64,000 nt of DNA from Hymenobacter fodinae (GTDB lineage: Bacteria; Bacteroidota; Bacteroidia; Cytophagales; Hymenobacteraceae). Positions 9,521 to 16,782 of this stretch are shown in pieces. The stretch lies in assembly GCF_004745825.1 (NCBI RefSeq), contig NZ_SRLA01000005.1:253106-317105 (forward strand), in the 5' to 3' direction. The stretch's first letter is position 1. Every line of letters starts with the position of its first letter. The position numbers and the translations under genes were made by a program. The notes below the pieces were generated by a model, which saw only the letters and a program-made list of their open reading frames with translations, was not told the origin of the DNA and did not search any database.

Positions 9521-9717
9521 TACCCGGCTCCTGCTAAATCATAGCCCTAATGGCTGATGCGTCCAAAGTAGAACTTCTGAGGTGGCACTTGAATATTCAT
9601 TATGTAATTTAATTATATTGATAATTTTTATTAATATAAAAATTTATTATATATTAATGTAATCGCATATAATGTCTCACAGAGCTTGACTTTTAGCTCA
9701 TTCATGCCACATAGGTT

Positions 9718-9972
9718 ATGTCAGTAGACACAGTTAACAGCGGATACAGTGTAACTCCAGATTCAAAGGTCACATTAACCGTGAAGGAGTTTATAGCCCT
9801 TTGTATTTTTCTAATAACACTTGGTGTTACTATCGGAGGTTATATGAAGGTGACAAATGATCTTGAAAAGGTAACCACTAAGCTTGAGACTATATCAAAC
9901 GAGCTAGTAAGCCTTAAAGTCCAAACAGGGGAAATGAAAGGTCAAATATCTAGTTTGAACAAAAAAGATTGA
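9718..9972 (+). CDS. AT-rich cassette 1: 84-aa single-span membrane protein with coiled coil
   Basis: MSVDTVNSGYSVTPDSKVTL, then one transmembrane helix (about 28-45, FIALCIFLITLGVTIGGYM), then a heptad-patterned coiled coil to the end (NDLEKVTTKLETISNELVSL). It lies on the opposite strand to the capsid genes, in DNA far richer in A/T than its surroundings, behind about 120 bp of nearly pure A/T (9600-9660) that probably holds its promoter. The stop is 15 bp before the next gene. The topology is holin-accessory or moron-like, but no family is recognised. Confidence 0.6.
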   Translation: MSVDTVNSGYSVTPDSKVTLTVKEFIALCIFLITLGVTIGGYMKVTNDLEKVTTKLETISNELVSLKVQTGEMKGQISSLNKKD

Positions 9973-9987
9973 TTAAATTAATTGTAT

Positions 9988-10494
9988 ATGGACTTTAAAC
10001 CCGCGAGTGAAACGCGACCTAGAGTAATAGCTCTACTAATGCTTTCTACTATCATTGTAGCAGCATTATCAGTATATGTACTCGTTAAATCGAGGGTTGC
10101 TATCAAGGTGATGGAAAACAGGATTGCATTTACATCCGCAAGTATAAAATCAATACAGAATAATAAATTAGAAATATCTAGAGAAATTAACAAGTATGGT
10201 ATACATAACAACTTCAAAAAAATGGAAAACACTAATTGGGATGATATCTTATTGTTTCATGGATGCAGGGCATATAAGAAAGGTGAGTCAAATTTATGTA
10301 TTGAGAGACCTAAAAGCTATGGTTACACAGAAGATGATAAAGTTATTGGCTTATTTTCAGTAAGTCCTGATAATGAAACAATACGCCTGGTGGGTGTTTG
10401 TGATAGTTGCGATAATAATCAAATACGAGAATTTAATATTAAGATGGATTCTATATCAAAATTATATAATATGCGAAAATATTGGCTCAATTGA
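9988..10494 (+). CDS. AT-rich cassette 1: 168-aa membrane-anchored protein, unknown
   Basis: Start taken at ATG 9988 (MDFKPASETRPRV) rather than the TTG two codons upstream. One N-terminal transmembrane helix (about 13-33, ALLMLSTIIVAALSVYVLV) is followed by a charged helical stretch and a C-terminal domain with four cysteines (HGCRAY, SNLCIER, GVCDSC), probably outside the cytoplasm. It is cotranscribed with the 84-aa gene and ends inside a strong terminator. The GC content is far below the phage genes on either side. An exclusion, sensing or lysis role is possible, but nothing in the sequence decides it. Confidence 0.6.
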   Translation: MDFKPASETRPRVIALLMLSTIIVAALSVYVLVKSRVAIKVMENRIAFTSASIKSIQNNKLEISREINKYGIHNNFKKMENTNWDDILLFHGCRAYKKGESNLCIERPKSYGYTEDDKVIGLFSVSPDNETIRLVGVCDSCDNNQIREFNIKMDSISKLYNMRKYWLN

Positions 10495-10526
10495 TTTATA
10501 GTAAATTAATTGAGCCAATATTTTTT
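10479..10526 (+). terminator. Strong rho-independent terminator of AT-rich cassette 1
   Basis: A 20-bp stem with one mismatch (ATATTGGCTCAATT at 10479 pairs with AATTGAGCCAATAT ending 10521), a 3-nt loop and a T run at 10521-10526. It overlaps the stop codon of the 168-aa gene and shields the following tape-measure fragment. Confidence 0.9.
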
Positions 10527-10583
10527 AAACTTAGAAAGGCTTGATTTCGAACTGCTCCGAACTGTAACTGTTTTTGACTAAGC

Positions 10584-11102
10584 GTGACTGACTTAAATAA
10601 TTATATTCTTCTAAGAGTTCAGCTTGACGAGGGCAAAACCACCGACCGGCTCAAGCAGCTGGTGCTCGAAATTGAGAAATCGCGCGAAGCGCAGAAGACG
10701 CTTAACCAAGCGCGCAAGGTTGGAGAGCTGACCGATGAGCAGTACGCGGCCCAGAATGTGAAGCTGCAACAGCAGCTTAAAACCCAGCGCACTGAGCAAA
10801 GAGCGCTAGTCAAGAATCTGGACTTGTATCGTACGGCCAGCCAGGGCGTAGCCGATTCCTATCAGGCCCAGCAAGCGCAGCTCAGCTTGGCCCAGCGGCA
10901 GTACCAGCAGCTAGCGGGCTCAGCCAACAACAGCACCGAGGAAACCCAGGCGCTGGCCAAAGTCATTGATGAGCTGCGCGGCACCTTGAAGACTACCGAT
11001 GCGGGCATGGGATTATTCGTGCGAAATGTGGGCAACTACGGCGGGGCCATTGAGCCGCTAATTGCCGAGATGAAGCGCTTAGAAGTTCAGCAGCAGAACT
11101 AA
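10584..11102 (+). CDS. Truncated phage tape-measure protein N-terminus (copy A)
   Basis: 172 aa from a GTG at 10584 (MTDLNNYILLRVQLDEGKT). It is almost all coiled coil and ends just after the signature FVRNVGNYGGAIEPL found near the N-terminus of Bacteroidota phage tape-measure proteins. Full-length members are several hundred to over a thousand residues, so the stop at 11102 leaves only the head. Its organisation matches the minus-strand copy at 14645-15472: coiled coil, then an NVGNY or SVGSY box. Both are preceded by an AT-rich cassette. It is on the plus strand, opposite to the other phage genes. Confidence 0.6.
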   Translation: MTDLNNYILLRVQLDEGKTTDRLKQLVLEIEKSREAQKTLNQARKVGELTDEQYAAQNVKLQQQLKTQRTEQRALVKNLDLYRTASQGVADSYQAQQAQLSLAQRQYQQLAGSANNSTEETQALAKVIDELRGTLKTTDAGMGLFVRNVGNYGGAIEPLIAEMKRLEVQQQN

Positions 11103-11408
11103 ACATCCCCATATAATTAACACCTGTTATAGTATTAATAGGAACTGGCTGGCCATCCACAACTCATTATCTAAAAATTAGCAAGTCAAGCAGAATAAGG
11201 TCATCGTGGCCTCCCAATGCGGTGAGGCTGGCCGTCATCAGGCCCAGGAAAAGGATAGACTTCATGGATAAGGATAGGTAGCTAGGATAATTGCTACGTT
11301 TCTAGAGCAAATCTGCTGTTCTTCCCGCTCCTGTACTATCCGTGCCAGTACGGATTTGTGTACTTACAGCGGTATATTTCGGCAATTCTAACGCGTATCC
11401 TTCGTTTT
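11103..11408. other. Intergenic stretch with a signal-peptide relic
   Basis: No intact gene. On the minus strand 11167-11265 encodes 32 aa, MKSILFLGLMTASLTALGG plus a short tail. This reads as the signal peptide of a lost secreted protein. The right part holds no clear motif before the ATG at 11409. Confidence 0.3.
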
Positions 11409-11822
11409 ATGTCCCTCTACAATCACGACCCGCTTCGCAACGACATCTATGGCTTTGATGATGAGAGCCGGCACGTCAATTGGCGAATTATACTTGGCCT
11501 AATTGTACTGTTCTCCCTCGCCATCTTGGTGGCAGTGAACTACTTCGGTCAGCCCGTACCCAGCAACCAACTTCGGCATGCCGCTGCCGTGAGTTCGCCT
11601 ACGGTTCCCCTCTACTCCAAGGCCAGCACCACGGATACAGCTTCCCATATCGTGGGAACTGTCACGATTGGTGACACACTTGATGTACAGACCATCCAGG
11701 CAGATGGCTGGTGCAAAGTCGTGCTGCGAGACCGGCGCATGTATGGTGACCCTGGCGTACCTGGGTACATACAGCAGCCCCATCTGTCCATGGCTGACTC
11801 TACAAAGGCTGCTCTCCTATAA
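11409..11822 (+). CDS. Single-span membrane protein with SH3-like (bacterial SH3) domain
   Basis: Start chosen at ATG 11409 (MSLYNHDPLRNDIYGFDDE); an upstream GTG at 11358 would add 17 residues. A transmembrane helix (about 30-48, ILGLIVLFSLAILVAV) anchors an extracytoplasmic domain of about 85 residues with the bacterial SH3 pattern: VPLYSKASTTD, VGTVTIGDTLDV, then GWCKVVL and GYI. Such domains bind peptidoglycan or proteins. It lies 7 bp before the SHOCT gene, in a plus-strand group of host-like small genes that interrupts the prophage. Confidence 0.6.
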   Translation: MSLYNHDPLRNDIYGFDDESRHVNWRIILGLIVLFSLAILVAVNYFGQPVPSNQLRHAAAVSSPTVPLYSKASTTDTASHIVGTVTIGDTLDVQTIQADGWCKVVLRDRRMYGDPGVPGYIQQPHLSMADSTKAALL

Positions 11823-11829
11823 ATAGTTA

Positions 11830-12096
11830 ATGCCCCTCTCTATGCTCTCAACTCTACTTCTTCTCATGGGCAACATCGGTGGCGCCGAGCTGCTCATTAT
11901 TACCGTGCTGTTGCTGGCCCTGATCCTAGCTGGCATCTGGCGCCTACTCCGCCCAGCGAAGCATACCGTTATTGTACAGCAGCCTAGCGCGCCAGTATCC
12001 TTGGCCGACGAACTGCTTAAGCTCCAGCAACTCTACGAGCAGGGCGTACTCACGGCCCAGGAGTTCGAGGAGCAGAAGAAGCGGGTGCTGCGGTAG
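11830..12096 (+). CDS. SHOCT-domain small membrane protein
   Basis: 88 aa: an N-terminal hydrophobic segment (about 5-40, GNIGGAELLIITVLLLALIL), a short linker, then a C-terminal SHOCT domain (LADELLKLQQLYEQGVLTAQ, ending FEEQKKRVLR). SHOCT modules are short oligomerisation elements at protein ends. The stop is 31 bp before the next start. Two more copies of the 3' end of such a gene occur without the rest of the gene at 13278-13331 and 26761-26811. Confidence 0.7.
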   Translation: MPLSMLSTLLLLMGNIGGAELLIITVLLLALILAGIWRLLRPAKHTVIVQQPSAPVSLADELLKLQQLYEQGVLTAQEFEEQKKRVLR

Positions 12097-12127
12097 GCTA
12101 CGCAGGCACCACCCTCTATCTTGCAGC

Positions 12128-12700
12128 ATGAAACACGGCTACCTCTTTCGGGCTCTGGTGCTACTGAGCCTGCCCCTTACTTCGTTTATCGCTCCCGATT
12201 GGGCACCCTTTACCGTGGATGAGCAACTGCAGGTACTGCTTCCGCACCCGGCCGAGGAAGTGGACATGAAGAAGTTGACCGGGCGCAGCATCCCCAATAC
12301 CCGGTTGCTGATGACCTCCGACTCAGTGGGTGTGTACCAGATTATGCTGGTAAAGATGCCCCCGGCGCAGGCGGCCAATTTGGCCCGAGCAGAAAGCCGG
12401 GAGAGCTACTATGATGGAGTAGTCAAGGGCATACTCGATGCCCAGACCGATGGGGTCCTGTTAGAGCGCGCCACGTTCCCAACGTCCGCAGGTACTGGCA
12501 TAGAAGTAAAGACCAGAGCCCGCCACAAGGGCACGGGAAAGCTTGTAGTGAAATATTCTCGGAGCCTACTGGCCAATGGCGTAGGGTATGCCTTCAACTT
12601 TATTCCCCGCGACCTGGCCGACACGGCCGGCATCAGCGGGAATGCGCAGCGCCGCCGCTTCTTCGACTCCATTGAGATAAAGCCGGCCGACAAGAAGTAG
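12128..12700 (+). CDS. Secreted hypothetical protein with Sec signal peptide
   Basis: 190 aa from ATG 12128 (MKHGYLFRALVLLSLPLTSF), a clear signal peptide. A longer open frame upstream is a shadow of the SHOCT gene. TATCTTGC at 12117-12124, close to the Bacteroidota -7 box TAnnTTTG, ends only 3 nt before the ATG, so the transcript may be almost leaderless. The mature part mixes strands and helices (SVGVYQIMLVKMP, ARAESRESYYDGVVKGILD, GKLVVKYSR). No catalytic motif and no known family is recognised. Confidence 0.6.
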   Translation: MKHGYLFRALVLLSLPLTSFIAPDWAPFTVDEQLQVLLPHPAEEVDMKKLTGRSIPNTRLLMTSDSVGVYQIMLVKMPPAQAANLARAESRESYYDGVVKGILDAQTDGVLLERATFPTSAGTGIEVKTRARHKGTGKLVVKYSRSLLANGVGYAFNFIPRDLADTAGISGNAQRRRFFDSIEIKPADKK

Positions 12701-12782
12701 CCAACTACCACATTTCGGTACCAACTAGTAGCGAATTTCCTATGGATCTATTTACTTTGAATTTCAAAGAACTTTAAAAGCT

Positions 12783-13274
12783 ATGCCAAACCATCCTATC
12801 ACCGCTTGGGAATCCTTCTGGGGCCACATCGCGCTCTTTATTCCTCTCTTCCTGCTTGTATGGCGCAAAGGTTACCAGCTCCAACACGTGGCGCTGATCT
12901 TGGGCGGCTATTTCCTGCTGTTTTTATGGGCCTATCACTCGCTTTCGGAAACCTACCTGCACCGCGTTATCGACTACTGGAACAAAACAGAAATCGGGTT
13001 CATGGACCCCACCGGCGAGTACACGTTTGAACCCGAGTTCGTCGGCGAGGGAAACTACCACGCAATCCTGCTGCTCATCCCACTGGTGGCTTTGTTCATT
13101 CTGCACCAAGTGGATAAACGCCGCCGCACGTCATTCCTGCTTTATACCCTGCTCGCGTACCCCGGCTTCCTCTATGTCTCTTACACGGCCCTGGCTGGCC
13201 CCGGCCTGTTTGCCGTGGATACGCACAAGCCCGAAACTTACATAGCCCGAACGGAGCGTGTGACTGCCCCGTAA
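12783..13274 (+). CDS. Integral membrane hypothetical protein
   Basis: 163 aa with about four hydrophobic segments: IALFIPLFLLVW, VALILGGYFLLFLWAY, AILLLIPLVALFILHQV and FLLYTLLAYPGFLYVSYTA. A soluble loop of about 35 residues (YWNKTEIGFMDPTGEYTFEP) lies between the second and third. TTTACTTTG about 25 nt before the ATG resembles a -7 box shortened by one base. The gene is host-like and lies among small plus-strand genes. Function unknown. Confidence 0.6.
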   Translation: MPNHPITAWESFWGHIALFIPLFLLVWRKGYQLQHVALILGGYFLLFLWAYHSLSETYLHRVIDYWNKTEIGFMDPTGEYTFEPEFVGEGNYHAILLLIPLVALFILHQVDKRRRTSFLLYTLLAYPGFLYVSYTALAGPGLFAVDTHKPETYIARTERVTAP

Positions 13275-13277
13275 TTA

Positions 13278-13331
13278 GGCGTGCTCTCGACCCAGGAGTT
13301 CGAGCAGCAGAAGCGGCGGGTGCTGCGCTAG
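13278..13331 (+). pseudogene. Orphan 3' end of a SHOCT gene
   Basis: Directly after the preceding stop, an open stretch without a start encodes GVLSTQEFEQQKRRVLR and a stop. It closely matches the end of the intact SHOCT gene (GVLTAQEFEEQKKRVLR). The rest of the gene is absent. A terminator hairpin follows 20 bp later, so the unit looks like gene tail plus terminator. Confidence 0.7.
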
Positions 13332-13351
13332 AACAGTGTTCTCGTTAACAG

Positions 13352-13383
13352 AACCGCCCCGCCCTAAGCAGGCCAGGGCGGTT
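13352..13383. terminator. Hairpin terminator, AACCGCCC/GGGCGGTT family
   Basis: AACCGCCC (13352-13359) pairs with GGGCGGTT (13376-13383) across a loop containing CCCTAAGCAGG. There is no long T-tract. Sister hairpins occur at 13989-14023, 26403-26435, 26832-26863 and 28259-28299. Confidence 0.6.
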
Positions 13384-13422
13384 ACGAATAGTCAAGTTTG
13401 AATCCAACCTAAAATAGAGGCC

Positions 13423-13896
13423 TTAATGCCATTCTGTGCCTTGGACGGTTGCTTTAGCTGTAACGTAGCTTCCTTTCGGAGTCGTCGTGTTGTCAATTCG
13501 CACCGTCTTCTTGACCTGGCTATCCACAAGAATTTCTGCCATTAAGTAGCTGCCTGCAGGAGCCTGGGTCGCACCTTGCACTTTTTTGAAGGCCACGATC
13601 ACGGTAAAATCGCGCGCAGAAGAAAACATGTCTCGTGGCACTGCCCGCGCTTGAATCGTGGGGTTCGTAATGGCATGACTGAATACTTTGCTGGAGTCGC
13701 TGCCCGCTGGCGTGTTCGTAAATACATTGATAAAGGCCCCTAAATCGGTCAGGCCGGCCCCTGAGTAGCGTACTTCGACCTGATGCATGGTCGGAGCAGG
13801 CTGTGGATCATCTTGCTTTTCCTCCTTCCCACAGGCCGTAGCGGTGACAAGGAGTAGCATGCATACTTGATAACGAGGGATAGTTAATTGTTTCAT
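13423..13896 (-). CDS. Small lipoprotein, paralogue of the one at 21053
   Basis: 157 aa with an SPII signal: MKQLTIPRYQVCMLLLVTAT then AC, cysteine at about 22. The mature part reads as a small beta-sandwich (VEVRYSGAGLTDLGAFINVF ... AEILVDSQVKKTVRIDN ... YVTAKATVQG). The protein at 21053-21547 shares the same plan: lipobox, VEVRY or VQVRY start, a central INV strand, and an EIL..N/D..VxxTxRxD end. They are paralogues flanking the tail genes. Function unknown. Confidence 0.65.
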   Translation of the reverse strand: MKQLTIPRYQVCMLLLVTATACGKEEKQDDPQPAPTMHQVEVRYSGAGLTDLGAFINVFTNTPAGSDSSKVFSHAITNPTIQARAVPRDMFSSARDFTVIVAFKKVQGATQAPAGSYLMAEILVDSQVKKTVRIDNTTTPKGSYVTAKATVQGTEWH

Positions 13897-13988
13897 GCTG
13901 AATGATACGACAGCGAGTGCAATTCAACAAGGTTATATAGATGCGGCGGGTGCTAGCTACAGTAGACCTAGCGCTGCCCTAGAATAGA

Positions 13989-14023
13989 AAACCGCCCCGG
14001 CCTACTGCAGGCTGGGGCGGTTT
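13989..14023. terminator. Hairpin terminator between convergent genes
   Basis: AAACCGCCCC (13989-13998) pairs with GGGGCGGTTT (14014-14023), followed by GTTTTA. The loop region contains CCTACTGCAGG. A fragment GCGGCGGGTGCT about 45 bp upstream resembles the end of the SHOCT tail. Confidence 0.75.
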
Positions 14024-14048
14024 GTTTTACGAACGGAGGGCGTCTACC

Positions 14049-14642
14049 CTAGTGCTTGATCTGGATACGTTGCGATTTGGCAGCGTCTTTTTGCTTCCAC
14101 CGAAGCTCATAGAGCCCATCCGGCAAGTTGCGCACGTCCAGGCGACTCTGCCCCGAACTTTGCTGCAGCAGGCTCTTTCCTTTGCTATTGACCAGCGTAG
14201 CGTCAGTAGCATCCTGGGGTAGGATTAATTCGTCCGTAGCTGGGTTCGGATAGGCGCTCAATGTAGAGGCTGTACGAGCTCCTTCGTCGCAATAAATTAT
14301 ATCATACTCAATTTCGAGATACCCACTTGTACATCCCCAAGGATAGGTGGCTGTGACCCTGAACAAATAAGTTCCTGCTACGAATTGGCTACCACGCACG
14401 CCCCAGCTAGCGCCAGTGCCTGACATACGTAACGTTCCATTGAGATTGTACACTTTCCAGTTGTAAGTAACGTTGTTCTGCGGATTTAGAACGTTGAAAT
14501 ACTTCGTTTCTGCCGAATTCGTGCACAGAAAGTAAGGCCCTTCTGCTTGAGGCTCCGCGCAGGCGAGAGGCTCCTGGGCTGCTGGCACCAGCCGAATGTC
14601 ATCCACTGCATAATTCATGTCTTGACTGTATGGGGTGGTCAT
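14049..14642 (-). CDS. C-terminal fragment of a T9SS-secreted protein
   Basis: 197 aa. Residues about 35-115 form an Ig-like/PKD-like domain (FNVLNPQNNVTYNWKVYNL ... GTYLFRVTATYPWG). The last 70 are a type A T9SS sorting domain (SAYPNPATDELILPQ, then LVNSKGKSLLQQ, LPDGLYELRWKQ, KSQRIQIKH). It has no signal peptide, and its start overlaps the end of the tape-measure fragment. The opening (MNYAVDDIRLVP) looks like the end of a lectin-like domain. This is therefore probably the tail of a larger cargo protein joined to phage DNA by rearrangement, and unlikely to be secreted as it stands. Confidence 0.6.
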   Translation of the reverse strand: MTTPYSQDMNYAVDDIRLVPAAQEPLACAEPQAEGPYFLCTNSAETKYFNVLNPQNNVTYNWKVYNLNGTLRMSGTGASWGVRGSQFVAGTYLFRVTATYPWGCTSGYLEIEYDIIYCDEGARTASTLSAYPNPATDELILPQDATDATLVNSKGKSLLQQSSGQSRLDVRNLPDGLYELRWKQKDAAKSQRIQIKH

Positions 14643-14644
14643 CC

Positions 14645-15472
14645 TCAGAGACGGATCGTACCATTCAAGGCCTTCGATGTAGCGGCAATCTGGAAGCCGA
14701 TCTTGCGGTAGGCCTCCGTAGCTTCCTCTCCGGATTCGACAATGCGCGCCTGCTCAGCCTCTAAGGCCACTAGGTTTTCTACGACGGGCTGAATGCTCTT
14801 GGCGTAGTTCTCAATAGTTTCGGTGGCCTCTTCATAGGTCAGGCCCGCCTGAGCCGCTGCCTTCTGGGCGGCAATCTGGAAGCCGATTTGCCGCTGTTGA
14901 TTCTGAGCGAGTGCCTCGGTGCTACCAGCTAGGTTCTTTTCCTGAGCCTGGAGCTTGACCATCTCCTTCACCAGTTCGCTAAACGATTCTTTGTAGGAGC
15001 CTACTGAACGTCGATTGTCGCAAACGCGCCCCTCAAGTGCTTTTAACTCATCACTGATGGCACGGGTGCGCAGTTGCAGGGCTTTGCCGGCTTCGGAGTT
15101 TTCGCGTTCCTCTTTGCTCAGCGCATTATAGGCAGCCGTCGTAAGGGCCAACTCGGCGCGAAGCTGGTTGATTGAGCCCTCGGCTTCGCTACCCACCTTG
15201 GTTAGGCTTTCGAGCTGCTTGGTAGCGGCGGCCTGCTCTTTGGTCTGGGCGTGTAGCTTCTCACTCAGCGCCTGGGCAGCTACGCCGTACTCCTGTTCGC
15301 TCTTGGTGCCCGTCTTAAAGTCTTGCACCAGCTGCTTCTGCTCAGCACGGGTAGCGGCAATAGCCGTAGCCAGCTCTGCTTGTTTCTTCCGGACGGCATC
15401 ACTCTCGGCTTTGAGCTGCTCAGCATTGAGAGTTATCTGAAACAGTAGCTTTTCGGTTTGGTCTTGTGCCAT
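14645..15472 (-). CDS. Truncated phage tape-measure protein N-terminus (copy B)
   Basis: 275 aa from ATG 15472 (MAQDQTEKLLFQITLNAEQL); upstream residues in this frame are not needed. Long coiled-coil helices are followed by NRRSVGSYKESFSELVKEM, the box seen in Bacteroidota phage tape-measure proteins. A repeated QRQIGFQIAAQKA / YRKIGFQIAATSK motif follows, then an abrupt stop where a T9SS fragment begins. The transmembrane and C-terminal regions are missing. The gene has a leader shared with the tail gene at 19228 and is preceded by AT-rich cassette 2. Confidence 0.6.
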   Translation of the reverse strand: MAQDQTEKLLFQITLNAEQLKAESDAVRKKQAELATAIAATRAEQKQLVQDFKTGTKSEQEYGVAAQALSEKLHAQTKEQAAATKQLESLTKVGSEAEGSINQLRAELALTTAAYNALSKEERENSEAGKALQLRTRAISDELKALEGRVCDNRRSVGSYKESFSELVKEMVKLQAQEKNLAGSTEALAQNQQRQIGFQIAAQKAAAQAGLTYEEATETIENYAKSIQPVVENLVALEAEQARIVESGEEATEAYRKIGFQIAATSKALNGTIRL

Positions 15473-15554
15473 ATAGGCAAGTTGACCTACAAAAAAAGCC
15501 TTGGCAAACGCCAAGACTTGAAAACGTCGAGAACCTGTAAAAAGCGTCGCGGAG
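15473..15554 (-). promoter_or_regulatory. Leader A, matches leader B at 19229-19310
   Basis: On the plus strand this reads AGGCAAGTTG next to the start codon, then AACGTCG beginning 51 nt from the start codon, and AAAAAGCGTCGCGGAG about 20 nt further. Leader B has the same boxes at the same distances. The paired CGACG boxes are two helical turns apart, as in a dimeric regulator site. Confidence 0.55.
15491..15515 (-). terminator. Terminator between AT-rich cassette 2 and tape-measure copy B
   Basis: On the minus strand CTTGGC-GTTT-GCCAAG is followed by GC and seven T (plus-strand A run 15491-15497). It ends cassette 2 transcription just before the tape-measure start, as the terminator at 10479 does for cassette 1. 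Confidence 0.8.
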
Positions 15555-15587
15555 TAATGAACCGAGCAAACAGCTACGACGACAGGG

Positions 15588-16106
15588 CTACATATTTCGT
15601 CTTAAAACGAACTCAAAATGCTTATCGCGCGGATGAATGCTTAAGGGAATATCCGACTTGGAATTGTATATAGTAGGCAGCGTTAACGCAAAGCAATTAT
15701 CAGCGGGCTTAACAGATGCTAATACTGATCTAACCGGAATATAGAAAATAGTGTATTTGTCTCTTTTATTATATTTTTTTGAGCCTACTGGCAACGCGAA
15801 CTCATTCTCGTGAGTTCTTACTTGATATAACCCCCTAGTTGTAGCCTTCGTGTCGTTATTGGAAATCTCATGGTCACTATTCCATGAATTAAACTTTGCC
15901 TTATCATTGTTTATAACATAAAACGTACAATCAACACAATCTACTTTTTGCAATAAAAAGAACAGCGTATCCTTTTCTGATACCGACACTCTATTTGTAT
16001 AGGCGGTATTTCCTACGAAGACTTCAAGCTTGACTGATTTGTCATCTTGAATTGGCATTATTGCCCTATTTGCCAGTAAAAGAAGTGAAAGCAGTAGATG
16101 TGCCAT
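15588..16106 (-). CDS. AT-rich cassette 2: 172-aa protein, unknown
   Basis: MAHLLLSLLLLANRAIMPIQ looks like a signal peptide. The mature part has a Cys pair (VDCVDCTFYVI) and a beta-rich pattern with many Asp, Asn and Lys, in clear contrast to the Ala/Gly/Arg-rich proteins around it. It starts 6 bp after the 189-aa gene, so the two form an operon. The gene is strongly AT-rich. No family is recognised. It is probably periplasmic or surface-located. Confidence 0.55.
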   Translation of the reverse strand: MAHLLLSLLLLANRAIMPIQDDKSVKLEVFVGNTAYTNRVSVSEKDTLFFLLQKVDCVDCTFYVINNDKAKFNSWNSDHEISNNDTKATTRGLYQVRTHENEFALPVGSKKYNKRDKYTIFYIPVRSVLASVKPADNCFALTLPTIYNSKSDIPLSIHPRDKHFEFVLRRNM

Positions 16107-16112
16107 TTGCTC

Positions 16113-16682
16113 CTACTTTATAATCTTTGCTTTAAATTGAGTTGAATCAAGGCCCCAGGTTTTTTGAAGAGATTTGGAGCATTCTGCTGAAACCGCTAAC
16201 CCCATCTGCCTTAACTTTGATTCGGGTATGTCATCACCTTGTTGATATTTTTCTAGGTTATATCTAAATCTTATTATTGCTCTTTCTACCTCAGGAGACT
16301 CTATTAAATTTATTTTACCATAATACATATGGAAAAAATTTTCCTTTGTGCGTATATAATCTCTGGAATTAAATAATTCCACGGCGCGCTGTGGCCGCAT
16401 GATAATTACCATAAGTCTAGATATTGTATCAGACAACGCTGTATAATAGTCAAATTGTTTTTCATATATTGTTCTTCTAAAATCCTTTTCCGCTTGGCGC
16501 GCTTCCACCTCTTTTTGTGCTCTATATTGGATAATACCAAATAGAAATACAAGAGCTGGAACTACCGCTGAGATAGTTTTTAGTGTAATTTCAAAATAGT
16601 CATATAGAGATGCGACCCTTGGCTCGGCACCTGTTTGAGGATGCTGTCCATCATTACTGTTAAGGTCTTCAGCTTTAGCCAT
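16113..16682 (-). CDS. AT-rich cassette 2: 189-aa single-span membrane protein
   Basis: MAKAEDLNSNDGQHPQTGAE, then a transmembrane helix (about 34-52, ISAVVPALVFLFGIIQY), then a charged helical region (EVEARQAEKDFRRTIYEKQF) and a helical C-terminal domain predicted to be cytoplasmic. This plan, one helix followed by an amphipathic coil, is common in small membrane proteins of mobile elements, including some defence and exclusion proteins. No motif proves that here. It is AT-rich and is the first gene of a two-gene operon facing the tape-measure fragment. Confidence 0.55.
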   Translation of the reverse strand: MAKAEDLNSNDGQHPQTGAEPRVASLYDYFEITLKTISAVVPALVFLFGIIQYRAQKEVEARQAEKDFRRTIYEKQFDYYTALSDTISRLMVIIMRPQRAVELFNSRDYIRTKENFFHMYYGKINLIESPEVERAIIRFRYNLEKYQQGDDIPESKLRQMGLAVSAECSKSLQKTWGLDSTQFKAKIIK

Positions 16683-16782
16683 ACAGTAGGTTGTTTATCC
16701 ACAGTCTATAGAGTATTACAAGATAAAGCGAATTGCTTACACCAATATATTCATATTATTTATTAAAACAAGCATATTTCAT

